Positions 8,933-18,108 of a stretch of 64,000 nucleotides of DNA are shown here, piece by piece. The notes under the pieces are model-generated. The model did not search any database. It was not told the origin of the DNA and was given only the letters and a program-made list of their open reading frames with translations. The stretch's first letter is position 1; every line of letters starts with the position of its first letter. The position numbers and the translations under genes are program-made. The DNA is from Litorivivens sp041625495 (GTDB lineage Bacteria; Pseudomonadota; Gammaproteobacteria; Pseudomonadales; Spongiibacteraceae): positions 12,971-76,970 of the forward strand of contig NZ_JBFJTH010000001.1 in the NCBI RefSeq assembly GCF_041625495.1, read 5' to 3'.

Positions 8933-9007
8933 TGGGTCGGGCTTTTGTGAGTACGAAAGTGGCGGCGAGTGGTCAGATAGTGAGAAGCCGGGAGAAGAAG
9001 AGGGATT

Positions 9008-9655
9008 ATGTCGCGCTATAGCTCAGAAGGTTACAATTCAAATCAGATCAACAATCTCGGCCTGGTGCCCATCGTGGTAGAGCAGACTGCTCGCGGTGAG
9101 CGCTCTTTCGATATTTACTCTCGACTGTTGAAAGAGCGGGTTATTTTCTGTGTTGGCCCCGTCGAAGATCATATGGCGAACCTGATTGTCGCCCAAATGC
9201 TGTTTCTGGAGTCTGAAAACCCAGATAAAGATATTCACCTGTACATCAATTCACCGGGTGGCTCGGTAACCGCAGGCTTGTCAATCTACGACACCATGCA
9301 GTTCATCAAACCCGATGTCAGCACCATGTGTATTGGTCAGGCCGCCAGTATGGGCGCATTCCTGCTCTCTGGTGGCACCAAAGGCAAGCGCTACATGCTG
9401 CCTAACGCTCGCACCATGATTCACCAGCCCAGCGGGGGCGCCACCGGTCAGGCGACGGACATCGACATACATGCCCGTGAAATCCTGATCATCCGCGAGC
9501 GTCTGAATGAGCTGATGGCCCAGCACACCGGGCAGGATATCGAAAAAATTCGCCTGGATACCGAGCGCGATAACTTTATGAATGCCGAGCAATCCAAGGC
9601 CTATGGATTGATCGATGAGGTGATGATGCGACGTACAGTAGCAGACGAGAAGTAG
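9008..9655 (+). CDS. clpP: ATP-dependent Clp protease proteolytic subunit
   Basis: ClpP forms the double-heptameric serine protease barrel fed by ClpX or ClpA. The 215 residues include a short propeptide-like N-terminus. The catalytic triad is S114 in GQAASMGAF, H139 in RTMIHQPSGG and D188 in TERDNF. The oxyanion-strand sequence YINSPGGSVTAG (79-90) is intact. The ATG follows AGAGGGATT. clpX follows after about 100 bases on the same strand. Confidence 0.98.
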   Translation: MSRYSSEGYNSNQINNLGLVPIVVEQTARGERSFDIYSRLLKERVIFCVGPVEDHMANLIVAQMLFLESENPDKDIHLYINSPGGSVTAGLSIYDTMQFIKPDVSTMCIGQAASMGAFLLSGGTKGKRYMLPNARTMIHQPSGGATGQATDIDIHAREILIIRERLNELMAQHTGQDIEKIRLDTERDNFMNAEQSKAYGLIDEVMMRRTVADEK

Positions 9656-9756
9656 TATTCGCTGCCCTGATGCTTGCAATACGCGGCAAAAATCAGCATC
9701 TTTAGAGTAGAGATAGTTATAAGTGCACCATGGCGGTGCGCATTTTGGAGAGCTTA

Positions 9757-11040
9757 ATGGCAGATCACACCAAAGACGGGGACGACAGCGGCAAACTGCT
9801 CTACTGTTCGTTCTGCGGCAAAAGCCAACACGAAGTCAGGAAGCTGATTGCGGGTCCGTCTGTCTTCATCTGCGACGAGTGTGTCGATCTATGCAACGAC
9901 ATTATTCGTGAGGAAATACAGGAAAGCAGCGGTGAAGCCAATCACGACCGCCTGCCGACGCCGGCGGAAATCAAAGATATTCTCGGGCAGTACGTTATCG
10001 GTCAGGAACGTGCCAAGAAAGTGCTCGCGGTAGCGGTTTACAATCACTACAAGCGGCTGCGCTACGCGGATACTAGCGCTGAAGACGTCGAGCTGGGCAA
10101 AAGTAATATCCTCTTGGTGGGCCCCACAGGTAGCGGTAAAACGCTGCTGGCAGAAACCCTGGCCCGTCTGCTGGACGTTCCCTTTACCATCGCCGATGCC
10201 ACCACATTGACCGAAGCGGGCTATGTGGGTGAGGATGTTGAAAACATCATCCAGAAGCTGCTGCAGAAGTGCGACTATGATGTCGATAAAGCACAGATGG
10301 GTATTGTTTATATCGATGAAATTGACAAGATTTCCCGCAAGTCGGACAACCCGTCGATCACACGTGACGTATCGGGTGAAGGCGTGCAGCAGGCGTTGCT
10401 CAAGTTGATCGAAGGCACAGTTGCTTCCGTGCCGCCGCAAGGGGGGCGCAAGCACCCTCAGCAGGAGTTCCTGCAGGTTAACGCGGCTAATATCTTGTTT
10501 ATTTGTGGTGGCGCATTTGCCGGTCTGGATAAGGTCATTCGAGATCGCTCCGAGCGTGGCGGCATCGGTTTCTCAGCTGAGGTCAAGAGCAAGGACGACA
10601 AGCGCAATGTCGGCGAAGTGCTGGCAGACCTAGAGCCAGAGGATCTGGTTCGCTACGGACTGATTCCTGAGTTTGTTGGACGGCTACCGGTCATCGCAAC
10701 CTTGGAAGAGCTGGACGTAGATGCCCTGATCAGCATCCTGACAGAGCCGAAAAACTCTCTGACCAAACAGTACGGAAAGCTGTTTGAGATGGAGGGGGTC
10801 GATGTTGATTTCCGTGAAGACGGTTTGCGTGCGGTTGCCGAAAGGGCGATGGAGCGTAAAACCGGTGCCCGGGGTCTGCGCTCGATACTGGAGGCTGTTC
10901 TGCTAGACACCATGTACCAGATTCCATCACTGGAAAATGTCAGCAAGGTAGTGATTGATGAATCTGTGATCAAGGGTGAGTCAGAGCCGATGCTGGTTTA
11001 CCATAACAACGACAAGAAGAAAGCCGCGCCAGAAGATTGA
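9757..11040 (+). CDS. clpX: ATP-dependent Clp protease ATP-binding subunit ClpX
   Basis: ClpX is the AAA+ unfoldase that recognises tagged substrates and threads them into ClpP. The zinc-binding domain has C17, C20, C39 and C42 (CSFCGK and CDECVDLC). The Walker A GPTGSGKT lies near 122-129 and the Walker B in VYIDEIDKI near 185-193. The ClpP-docking IGF-type loop is present as RGGIGFSAEV. I chose ATG 9757 (MADHTKDGDD, 427 residues) because a GGAG lies seven bases upstream and the length then matches ClpX; the upstream ATG at 9730 adds nine atypical residues. Confidence 0.97.
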   Translation: MADHTKDGDDSGKLLYCSFCGKSQHEVRKLIAGPSVFICDECVDLCNDIIREEIQESSGEANHDRLPTPAEIKDILGQYVIGQERAKKVLAVAVYNHYKRLRYADTSAEDVELGKSNILLVGPTGSGKTLLAETLARLLDVPFTIADATTLTEAGYVGEDVENIIQKLLQKCDYDVDKAQMGIVYIDEIDKISRKSDNPSITRDVSGEGVQQALLKLIEGTVASVPPQGGRKHPQQEFLQVNAANILFICGGAFAGLDKVIRDRSERGGIGFSAEVKSKDDKRNVGEVLADLEPEDLVRYGLIPEFVGRLPVIATLEELDVDALISILTEPKNSLTKQYGKLFEMEGVDVDFREDGLRAVAERAMERKTGARGLRSILEAVLLDTMYQIPSLENVSKVVIDESVIKGESEPMLVYHNNDKKKAAPED

Positions 11041-11049
11041 TTTCTGTAC

Positions 11050-11075
11050 AAATGGGCCGATTTTTCGGCCCATTT
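11050..11075 (+). terminator. Probable terminator hairpin after clpX
   Basis: An 11-bp perfect stem AAATGGGCCGA/TCGGCCCATTT with a four-base T loop begins 10 bases after the clpX stop. The T run after the stem is short, so termination may be partial. Confidence 0.65.
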
Positions 11076-11097
11076 CCAACTATTTCTCTGTCAATAC

Positions 11098-11126
11098 CTT
11101 GTAATTCCGCGTGTTACGCCCCATGT
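11098..11126 (+). promoter_or_regulatory. Sigma32-type (heat shock) promoter upstream of lon
   Basis: CTTGTA at 11098 and CCCCATGT at 11119 are separated by 15 bases and fit the RpoH consensus (CTTGAA, 13-17 bases, CCCCATNT), with one mismatch in the -35 box. It lies 58 bases before the lon ATG. Heat-shock control of lon is established in E. coli, which supports the call. Confidence 0.75.
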
Positions 11127-11183
11127 TAAAGGGAAGCAGGCTGACCCTGTCAGCCCCCCGTACCACCTGTTAAGAGGTCGAAA

Positions 11184-13616
11184 ATGGGTGATTCCAACGA
11201 GATTATGGATTTTCCGCTACTGCCGTTGAGGGACGTGGTTGTCTACCCTCACATGGTCATTCCCTTGTTCGTTGGTCGCGACAAATCGATTCGCGCCCTT
11301 GAAACGGCAATGTCGGCCAACAAGGAAATCATGTTGGTAGCTCAGCGTGACCCGAATGTCGACGAGCCGGGCACTGAGGATCTCTACGATATTGGCACCG
11401 TGTCCAACATTCTTCAGCTGCTGCGCCTGCCTGATGGTACGGTAAAAGTTTTGGTTGAAGGGGCCTATCGCGCTCAGGTTCACCAGATCGAAGACAACGG
11501 CGAGTTTTTCCAATCTGAGATTTCTCCGCTTGCCGACGAAGAAGTGCCGGCAGCAGAAGTTGAGTCTCTGGTGCGCAGTGCCATCGGCCAATTTGAAAAA
11601 TATGTAAATGTCAGTAAGAAGATACCTGCTGAAGTGTTGACTTCTTTGTCCGGTATCGATGAAGTTGGTCGTCTGGCAGACAGTGTTGCCGCCCACATGA
11701 GTATGGATCTGGAGCAGAAACAGTCCATTCTTGAAATGCTGTCCGAGCGTGAGCGTCTCGAGCATTTAATGGCGGTTATGGAATCCGAGATTGACTTGTT
11801 CGCGGTAGAAAAGCGTATTCGCGGCCGAGTTAAAAAGCAGATGGAGCGCAGTCAGCGCGAGTATTATTTAAACGAGCAGATGAAAGCCATCCAGCGCGAG
11901 CTGGGGGATATGGATGAAGGTGGCAACGAGCTGGAGGCCCTTGAAGCAAAGATCAAGGAAACCGGCATGAGCGCCGAGGCCGAAGAAAAGGCCATGTCCG
12001 AAATGGCGAAGCTCAAAATGATGTCGCCCATGTCGGCTGAAGCTTCTGTCGTGCGTGGCTATATCGACTGGTTGATATCCATTCCCTGGCAAAAGCGCTC
12101 GCGTGTTAAGCACAATCTCGACAAAGCCGAAGATGTATTAAATGAAGATCACTATGGTCTCGATGAGGTTAAGGATCGGATTGTTGAATACCTGGCGGTA
12201 CAAAAGCGGGTTAAGAAAGTAAAGGGGCCGGTATTGTGTCTAGTTGGCCCGCCCGGTGTGGGTAAGACGTCCCTTGGCGAATCCATTGCCCGCTCAACCA
12301 ATCGCAAGTTTGTCCGTATGGCACTAGGCGGGGTACGCGACGAAGCGGAAATACGTGGTCATCGTCGTACCTACATTGGTTCAATGCCGGGCAAGATTAT
12401 TCAGAAGCTGTCTAAAGTTGGCGTGCGCAACCCTTTGTTTCTGCTCGACGAAATAGACAAGATGGGTATGGATCACCGAGGAGATCCGGCGTCAGCGCTG
12501 TTGGAAGTTCTCGACCCGGAGCAAAACAACAGCTTCAGCGATCACTATCTTGAGGTGGATTACGACCTGTCAGATGTAATGTTTGTCTGCACGTCGAATT
12601 CGCTCAATATTCCGCCAGCATTGCTGGACCGAATGGAAGTTATCCGTATTCCTGGCTACACCGAAGCGGAAAAGACAAATATTGCGCGCCGTTACCTGAT
12701 TCCCAAGCAGATGAAAAACAATGGCTTGAGGGAACAGGAGTTGAGTATCGAAGAAGATGCGATACGTGACGTTATTCGCTATTACACCCGCGAAGCCGGG
12801 GTTCGGGGGCTGGAGCGCGAACTGGCGAAAGTCTGTCGCAAGGTGGTTAAAAACCTCGCTCGCGAAAAACGTAAAGGTGAATCGACCCAGCTTAACGTGA
12901 CAGGCGAGAATCTCGGTGAATATTTGGGCGTGCCAAAGTACACATTTGGTAAGGCCGAAGAAGAGAATCGCATTGGTCAAGTAACTGGCTTGGCGTGGAC
13001 TCAGGTGGGCGGCGAATTGTTGACCATCGAAGCTGTGTCAGTAGTCGGTAAAGGTCGGCACGTGAAGACCGGATCGCTTGGCGATGTGATGCAAGAATCA
13101 ATACAGGCCGCGGTAACCGTTGTGAAGAGTCGTTCGCAAGCGCTTGGAATTCCTGCAAACTATCACGATACACACGATATACATATTCACGTGCCGGAAG
13201 GCGCAACACCGAAGGACGGTCCTTCGGCTGGTGTTGGTATGTGTACCGCGCTGGTATCCGTGATCACCGGAATTCCTGTAAAATCAGCGGTTGCTATGAC
13301 TGGCGAGATAACCTTGCGTGGTCAGGTATTGAAAATCGGCGGTTTGAAGGAAAAACTGCTGGCTGCTCACCGTGGTGGGATAACCACAATCATCATACCC
13401 GCCGAAAACGAGCCTGACTTGAAAGAGATTCCGGACGATATAAAAGCGGACTTGATGATAAAGCCGGTGAAGTGGATAGACGAAGTGCTGGAAATCGCAC
13501 TGGAGCATTTACCTAAACCAATTTCGGACGAGGAGTACCTTGCGGGACTCGGTAAGCCGAATTTGGATGCAGATGTGGCGGAAGGGCAGGGTAGCAGCCG
13601 TTTTAGTGCTCATTAG
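11184..13616 (+). CDS. lon: ATP-dependent protease La
   Basis: Lon degrades misfolded and regulatory proteins in the cytosol as a hexamer carrying ATPase and protease in one chain. At 810 residues it has an N-terminal substrate-binding LON domain (PLLPLRDVVVYPHMV at 11-25), a coiled-coil middle, the AAA module with Walker A GPPGVGKTS (from about 355) and Walker B FLLDEIDKM, and a C-terminal protease. The catalytic serine is S681 in PKDGPSAGV and the lysine is close to 724 in LKIGGLKEKLLAAHR. A sigma32-like promoter precedes it. Confidence 0.98.
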   Translation: MGDSNEIMDFPLLPLRDVVVYPHMVIPLFVGRDKSIRALETAMSANKEIMLVAQRDPNVDEPGTEDLYDIGTVSNILQLLRLPDGTVKVLVEGAYRAQVHQIEDNGEFFQSEISPLADEEVPAAEVESLVRSAIGQFEKYVNVSKKIPAEVLTSLSGIDEVGRLADSVAAHMSMDLEQKQSILEMLSERERLEHLMAVMESEIDLFAVEKRIRGRVKKQMERSQREYYLNEQMKAIQRELGDMDEGGNELEALEAKIKETGMSAEAEEKAMSEMAKLKMMSPMSAEASVVRGYIDWLISIPWQKRSRVKHNLDKAEDVLNEDHYGLDEVKDRIVEYLAVQKRVKKVKGPVLCLVGPPGVGKTSLGESIARSTNRKFVRMALGGVRDEAEIRGHRRTYIGSMPGKIIQKLSKVGVRNPLFLLDEIDKMGMDHRGDPASALLEVLDPEQNNSFSDHYLEVDYDLSDVMFVCTSNSLNIPPALLDRMEVIRIPGYTEAEKTNIARRYLIPKQMKNNGLREQELSIEEDAIRDVIRYYTREAGVRGLERELAKVCRKVVKNLAREKRKGESTQLNVTGENLGEYLGVPKYTFGKAEEENRIGQVTGLAWTQVGGELLTIEAVSVVGKGRHVKTGSLGDVMQESIQAAVTVVKSRSQALGIPANYHDTHDIHIHVPEGATPKDGPSAGVGMCTALVSVITGIPVKSAVAMTGEITLRGQVLKIGGLKEKLLAAHRGGITTIIIPAENEPDLKEIPDDIKADLMIKPVKWIDEVLEIALEHLPKPISDEEYLAGLGKPNLDADVAEGQGSSRFSAH

Positions 13617-13628
13617 CGCTGAGGTTCC

Positions 13629-13657
13629 TTGACCGTCATAAATGCAGTTGGTATAAA
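13629..13657 (+). promoter_or_regulatory. Sigma70 promoter for hupB
   Basis: TTGACC, a 17-base spacer and TATAAA form a near-consensus sigma70 promoter that begins 13 bases after the lon stop and lies about 99 bases before the hupB GTG. It would let HU be expressed independently of lon, leaving a leader of roughly 90 bases. Confidence 0.75.
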
Positions 13658-13755
13658 TCCCACTCGATTCAGTTGATGAACCTGTTGTCACTGATTTCAG
13701 GGAGTGGTTTGTTAATTACTTTCTCATGTATTGCCTATAATGAAGGGGATAATAA

Positions 13756-14028
13756 GTGAATAAATCTGAGCTTATTGACGCAATCGCTGCTTCGGCAGAT
13801 TTACCGAAAGCAGCAGCGGGTCGCGCTCTTGATGCGGTGGTTGATTCAATCACCGACGCATTGAAAAAAGATGATTCGGTTTCATTGGTCGGTTTTGGTA
13901 CTTTCAGTGTAAAAGAGCGCGCAGCTCGCACTGGCCGCAACCCTCAGACCGGTGCACCGATTGACATTGCGGCAGCAAAAATCCCGAGCTTCAAAGCGGG
14001 TAAAGCGCTCAAGGACGCCGTAAACTAA
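13756..14028 (+). CDS. hupB: DNA-binding protein HU-beta
   Basis: HU is the abundant nucleoid protein that bends and compacts DNA without strong sequence specificity. The 90 residues are full length. The start MNKSELIDAIAASADLPKAAA and the DNA-binding arm GRNPQTGAPIDIAAAKIPSFKAGKALKDAVN are characteristic. Translation begins at GTG with AAGGGG upstream. It has its own promoter and a terminator 55 bases after the stop, so it can be a single-gene unit. Confidence 0.97.
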   Translation: MNKSELIDAIAASADLPKAAAGRALDAVVDSITDALKKDDSVSLVGFGTFSVKERAARTGRNPQTGAPIDIAAAKIPSFKAGKALKDAVN

Positions 14029-14082
14029 TTACTGAACGATTTTATCTTCAGTCTTCGGAGTGGAATTTACTCCAGTATAAAG

Positions 14083-14107
14083 GCGCATCGAGAGGTGCGC
14101 TTTTTTT
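14083..14107 (+). terminator. Rho-independent terminator after hupB
   Basis: A 7-bp stem GCGCATC/GGTGCGC (one G-T pair) with loop GAGA is followed by seven T residues. It lies between hupB and ppiD, 18 bases before the ppiD ATG. Confidence 0.88.
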
Positions 14108-14124
14108 GTAACTAGTGGACAAGC

Positions 14125-16005
14125 ATGCTTCAGAATATTCGCGATAACATCCAGGGTGTTGCTGCCAAGATAATCATTGGTTTGATGATTGTACCGTTTG
14201 CTCTCTATGGCATCGATTTCCTGTTTAGTGGCAGCTCTGACGCTCCGGTTGCTGTAGTCAACGGAGAGAAGGTCAGTGAAGCAGAACTCAATCAGGCCTT
14301 AGCGCTACAGAAGCGACAATTGCTGTCGATGATGGGTGACAATATTGATCCAGGGCTTCTTGACGACGCGGTACTGCGTAAACCTGCGCTCGATTCACTG
14401 GTGCGTCAGAAGGTAATGCTGCAGGCGGCCGATGACGCCGGCGTGGCTGTTCCGGATGCTGTGCTAAATGCCAATATTGTTCAAATGACCCAGTTTCACG
14501 AAAACGGACGTTTTTCTCAGGAACGTTTTCGTCAGGTGCTTGCCGCTCAGGGCTTTACTCCCTCTCTATTTCGCCAGCTGATGCGCTCGGACCTGCTGAT
14601 TGAACATCTTAATCGTGGCGTTGTAGGCTCTGCGTTTTTAACCGATTTTCAACGCGAGCAGGCTATTCGCTTGGGTGATCAGAAACGCAGTTTCCATTAT
14701 TTGACGCTGGATTCGTCGGGATTTGCAGAACAGGCTGAAGTATCCGACGCTGATATTGAAGCCTACTATCAAAACAACGCCGCGCGCTTTAAGACAACAG
14801 AGTCTGTGCGGGTGGCTTATCTGGAATTAACGATCGCTGATTTCTTCAAGCCCGTTGCCGACGAAGATCTCAGAGCAGCCTATGCGGCTGAAGTGCAGGC
14901 TGCAAAAGCGCGTACTGAGCGGCACGCGGCCCATATTTTGGTGGAGCTGGGCGGTGATCGCGATCGCGAAGAAGCGCGTTCGCGCATCGAAGAGGCGAAA
15001 GCTAAGATTGAACAGGGTGCCGATTTCGCCGAGCTCGCCAAAGTGTATTCCGATGACTTTGGTAGTGCGGAGCAAGGTGGTGATCTTGGTTACAGCGCGG
15101 GGAATACGTTCCCGGAGGCGTTCGAAAATGCGCTTGCGTCACTTGAGGTGGGCGAAACCTCGGATGTAGTGGAAACCGATGCGGGCTTCCATCTGGTTAA
15201 GTTGCTGGATCTTCGAGCTCCGGATGTCGCCTCGTTTGAAGATCGGCGCGAAGCTATCGAGCGTGAGCTTCAGGAGCGAGCAGCTAAGCCCCGGCTAATC
15301 GCCGAGGTCGAAGCACTGCGTGACCTGGTGTTTAATTCGGATGGGCTTAAGGGGCCGGCTGAAACACTCGGTCTCGAGCTTAAGCAAAGCGACTGGCTGC
15401 GACCCAATGAAGGGAGCGGGGTGCTGGCCAACCCCAAAGTGCGCGCAGCAGCGTTTAATGCCGAATTACGCGAGCAGGGTTATAACTCCGAGGTGATTGA
15501 AGTCAGCCCAACGCAATTTGTGGTAGTGAACCCCATAGAGTACAAAGCGCCGGAGCTGAAGCCACTGGCGACGGTGCGTGACCATATCGTCAAGCAGCTT
15601 AAGATTGAAAAAGGGCGTGCTATAGCGAAGTCTGCCGCTGAAGAAATCGCTGAGGCGCTTAAAGCAGGCGAATCAGCTGAGGATATCGCTAAGGCGCGTG
15701 AGGGTGTAGAGTGGCAAGTTGCTGTTCGTGCCTGGCGGCAGGATCCAGCCGTCGCTGAACCTATCCGCAGTGCGGCTTTTAGTCTGCAGCGGCCTGAGGA
15801 AGGTGCTTCACGTATTACGACGACAAGCCATGCCGGCAATACAGTCGTCATCCAATTAACCAATGTCTATGATGGTGACAAATCACTTATAGGCGACAAG
15901 CGGCGTAAAGAACTGTTGGCGAGTGCTGAGCGAATTCAGGCCTCCCAGGGTTTTAACGCCTATTTTGGTGAGCTGATGCAGTCTGCCAAAATCAAATACA
16001 ATTGA
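14125..16005 (+). CDS. ppiD: Peptidyl-prolyl cis-trans isomerase D, inner-membrane periplasmic chaperone
   Basis: PpiD is anchored in the inner membrane near the Sec translocon and assists folding of exported proteins. At 626 residues it has the usual start MLQNIRDNIQGVAAKIIIG, one transmembrane helix at about 15-37, a SurA-like N-terminal chaperone region and a parvulin (PPIC) domain at about 265-355 (HAAHILVELGG to ETDAGFHLVKL). A long helical C-terminal part follows. The order hupB-ppiD is conserved in gammaproteobacteria. The next gene starts 42 bases later. Confidence 0.95.
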   Translation: MLQNIRDNIQGVAAKIIIGLMIVPFALYGIDFLFSGSSDAPVAVVNGEKVSEAELNQALALQKRQLLSMMGDNIDPGLLDDAVLRKPALDSLVRQKVMLQAADDAGVAVPDAVLNANIVQMTQFHENGRFSQERFRQVLAAQGFTPSLFRQLMRSDLLIEHLNRGVVGSAFLTDFQREQAIRLGDQKRSFHYLTLDSSGFAEQAEVSDADIEAYYQNNAARFKTTESVRVAYLELTIADFFKPVADEDLRAAYAAEVQAAKARTERHAAHILVELGGDRDREEARSRIEEAKAKIEQGADFAELAKVYSDDFGSAEQGGDLGYSAGNTFPEAFENALASLEVGETSDVVETDAGFHLVKLLDLRAPDVASFEDRREAIERELQERAAKPRLIAEVEALRDLVFNSDGLKGPAETLGLELKQSDWLRPNEGSGVLANPKVRAAAFNAELREQGYNSEVIEVSPTQFVVVNPIEYKAPELKPLATVRDHIVKQLKIEKGRAIAKSAAEEIAEALKAGESAEDIAKAREGVEWQVAVRAWRQDPAVAEPIRSAAFSLQRPEEGASRITTTSHAGNTVVIQLTNVYDGDKSLIGDKRRKELLASAERIQASQGFNAYFGELMQSAKIKYN

Positions 16006-16047
16006 TGTAAAACTGTCGGGCGGGATGCTCGGCACAGGTTAATAATA

Positions 16048-16875
16048 ATGATAATTCAAGATGCCAGAGTCGAGTTGCCTACTGGGCAACTCGATATCTG
16101 GGTGGCCGTAGCTGCACACGTGTCACCCTACCAGCAGGAGCAGGCCTACCAGGACTTGCTTAGCGTCCAGGAAAACGAGATGTTCAAGGCGCTGCGCTAT
16201 CCCGAGCACCGTTTTGATTACCTGATGGGGCGAGCCCTGCTTCGCTCCGTGTTGGGGTCGTATACGGGTCGAAAACCGGCAGATCTCCAGTTTGAGCGCA
16301 ATGATTTTGGTAAGCCGGAGCTGTCAAACGTGGATGACGCTCCTCGCTTTAACCTGTCACTAACCGATGGCGTCGCGATACTTGCAGTGCACGCTGATGC
16401 GGACATAGGGGCGGATATTGAGTATCACGGTCATGGGCGTTCCATGCTTGAAGTGGCCGATCAGTATTTTTCTGCGCTGGAAATTGCCGATCTGAAAACC
16501 TTGCCGTCAACCGATCAAAAGCGAGGATTTTTTCGCTATTGGACCTTGAAGGAATCGTTGGTCAAGGCCAAGGGGGAGGGTATGTCGGTACCCTTGGATA
16601 GCTTTTCTTTTCGCGCAACGAAAGAAGCTGGTGCTTCCGTGCACAAGGCAAAGCTGGTTAATGCTCCGGCGCATTTTATCGACGATGCGTCGCAGTGGGA
16701 TTTCCGCTTTTTTGAGTTGGGCCTGGACTACACAGCTGCGGTGAGTGTTTCGAGGCCGCTGCACAGGATTTGCGTTCGCGAGTCCATACCGCTGGTGGGC
16801 GCGATGGAAGTCGACTCAACCGAGGCGCTTTTTTCGAACCACCATCAAGACGCACTTTCGGCGGCTTTCTGTTAG
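16048..16875 (+). CDS. Sfp-type 4'-phosphopantetheinyl transferase
   Basis: This enzyme moves the phosphopantetheine arm of CoA onto a serine of acyl or peptidyl carrier proteins. The 275-residue, two-lobed Sfp type is shown by GADIEYH (magnesium ligands D123 and E125) and RYWTLKESLVKAKGEGM (E169, K173). The usual FNxSHS block reads FNLSLTDG (101-108), so the conserved histidine that contacts the CoA 3'-phosphate is leucine here. Which carrier protein it serves cannot be told, as no PKS, NRPS or polyunsaturated fatty acid genes are in the window. Confidence 0.88.
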   Translation: MIIQDARVELPTGQLDIWVAVAAHVSPYQQEQAYQDLLSVQENEMFKALRYPEHRFDYLMGRALLRSVLGSYTGRKPADLQFERNDFGKPELSNVDDAPRFNLSLTDGVAILAVHADADIGADIEYHGHGRSMLEVADQYFSALEIADLKTLPSTDQKRGFFRYWTLKESLVKAKGEGMSVPLDSFSFRATKEAGASVHKAKLVNAPAHFIDDASQWDFRFFELGLDYTAAVSVSRPLHRICVRESIPLVGAMEVDSTEALFSNHHQDALSAAFC

Positions 16876-16917
16876 AATCCTCCAACTTTTTAGTAGGTTA
16901 ATCGTTGGGGGAAGACA

Positions 16918-18090
16918 GTGTATAAGATACTGACGCGCAATCAGATATCCGTCAAAGGTCTCGAGCGCCTGCCGCGCGAAAAATACGAAATTGCCAGTGA
17001 ATTTACCGCTCCTGACGCGGTGTTGCTGCGCAGCCACAAACTCACCACCGATGAAATCTCCGACTCTGTAATGGCCATCGCCCGCGCTGGCGCCGGGGTA
17101 AACAATATCCCGATTGCCGATTGCACGCGTCGGGGTATTCCAGTATTCAATACGCCCGGCGCCAACGCTAATGCGGTAAAAGAGCTGGTCATTGCCGGAA
17201 TGGCTCTGGGCTCGCGCGGAATTCTTCCGGGCATCGATTTCGTCTCCACACTCGGTGAGATGACCGACGGGGCGGAAATGAGCAAGCTCCTTGAAAAAGA
17301 GAAGAAGCGCTTCAAAGGTCAGGAACTTTACGGCAAGACGCTCGGTGTTGTAGGGCTGGGGGCCATCGGCTCGCTGGTCGCGCGCGCTGGCCTCGATCTG
17401 GGGATGGAAGTGATCGGCTATGATCCGGCATTGTCAGTTGACGCGGCCTGGCGTCTGCCCAGCTCCGTCAAGCGCATGGAAAATATCGGCAGCCTGTTTG
17501 CTCGCGCTGACTATATCAGCTTGCACCTGCCCGTGTTGGACGCGACACGCGGACTCGTTAATGGCGAGCTGCTGAACAACTGTAAACCAACCACCCGCCT
17601 GCTGAACTTTGCCCGTGAGGAGATTGTCGACAACGCCGCGATTGTCAACGCGCTGGAGGCTGGAACCCTTAATCGCTATATTACTGATTTTCCAGCACCT
17701 GAGTTAATCGGTCGAGACGATGTGATACTGATGCCCCATATCGGCGCCAGCACCGATGAGGCAGAAGAAAACTGTGCGGTTATGGCCGCTGACCAACTGC
17801 GGGACTTTCTCGAGAACGGCAATATCAAAAACTCGGTGAATTTTCCGGCGCTGGCCCTTGAACGCACCGGGGGTACCCGTATTGCCATTAGTAACAGCAA
17901 CGTACCAAAAATTCTGGGGCACGTACTGTCAGCACTTGCAGATGCCGATCTAAATGTCATTGATATGTTGAACAAGAGCCGCGATGATGTGGCCTATAAT
18001 CTGATTGACGTTGCAGCGGCACCTGCAGCGGCCGTGATTGACCGTATTCGCGGAATTGAAGGCGTTATCAATGTTCGAGTGATTGACTGA
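16918..18090 (+). CDS. serA: D-3-phosphoglycerate dehydrogenase (short form with ACT domain)
   Basis: The enzyme oxidises 3-phosphoglycerate with NAD, the first committed step of serine synthesis. It has 390 residues. The catalytic and substrate parts include RAGAGVNNIPI (57-67), the Rossmann GLGAIGSLVARAG (142-154), NFAREEIVD with the catalytic arginine, and MPHIGAST with the catalytic histidine. A C-terminal ACT domain (about 320-390) suggests amino-acid feedback. Translation starts at GTG after GGGGGAAGACA. Short forms of this type also include other 2-hydroxyacid dehydrogenases, so the substrate is inferred. Confidence 0.88.
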   Translation: MYKILTRNQISVKGLERLPREKYEIASEFTAPDAVLLRSHKLTTDEISDSVMAIARAGAGVNNIPIADCTRRGIPVFNTPGANANAVKELVIAGMALGSRGILPGIDFVSTLGEMTDGAEMSKLLEKEKKRFKGQELYGKTLGVVGLGAIGSLVARAGLDLGMEVIGYDPALSVDAAWRLPSSVKRMENIGSLFARADYISLHLPVLDATRGLVNGELLNNCKPTTRLLNFAREEIVDNAAIVNALEAGTLNRYITDFPAPELIGRDDVILMPHIGASTDEAEENCAVMAADQLRDFLENGNIKNSVNFPALALERTGGTRIAISNSNVPKILGHVLSALADADLNVIDMLNKSRDDVAYNLIDVAAAPAAAVIDRIRGIEGVINVRVID

Positions 18091-18108
18091 TCCTGTCCGG
18101 GAGGGCCT

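Noticed and set aside
9038..9238. Reverse open frames in clpP, clpX, lon and other housekeeping genes
   Set aside because: All are antisense shadows without ribosome-binding sites or recognisable protein features.
13736..13741. Perfect TATAAT before hupB
   Set aside because: Transcription from it would start inside the ribosome-binding site of the GTG at 13756, and no -35 box lies at 16-18 bases. The TTGACC-17-TATAAA at 13629 is the better promoter.
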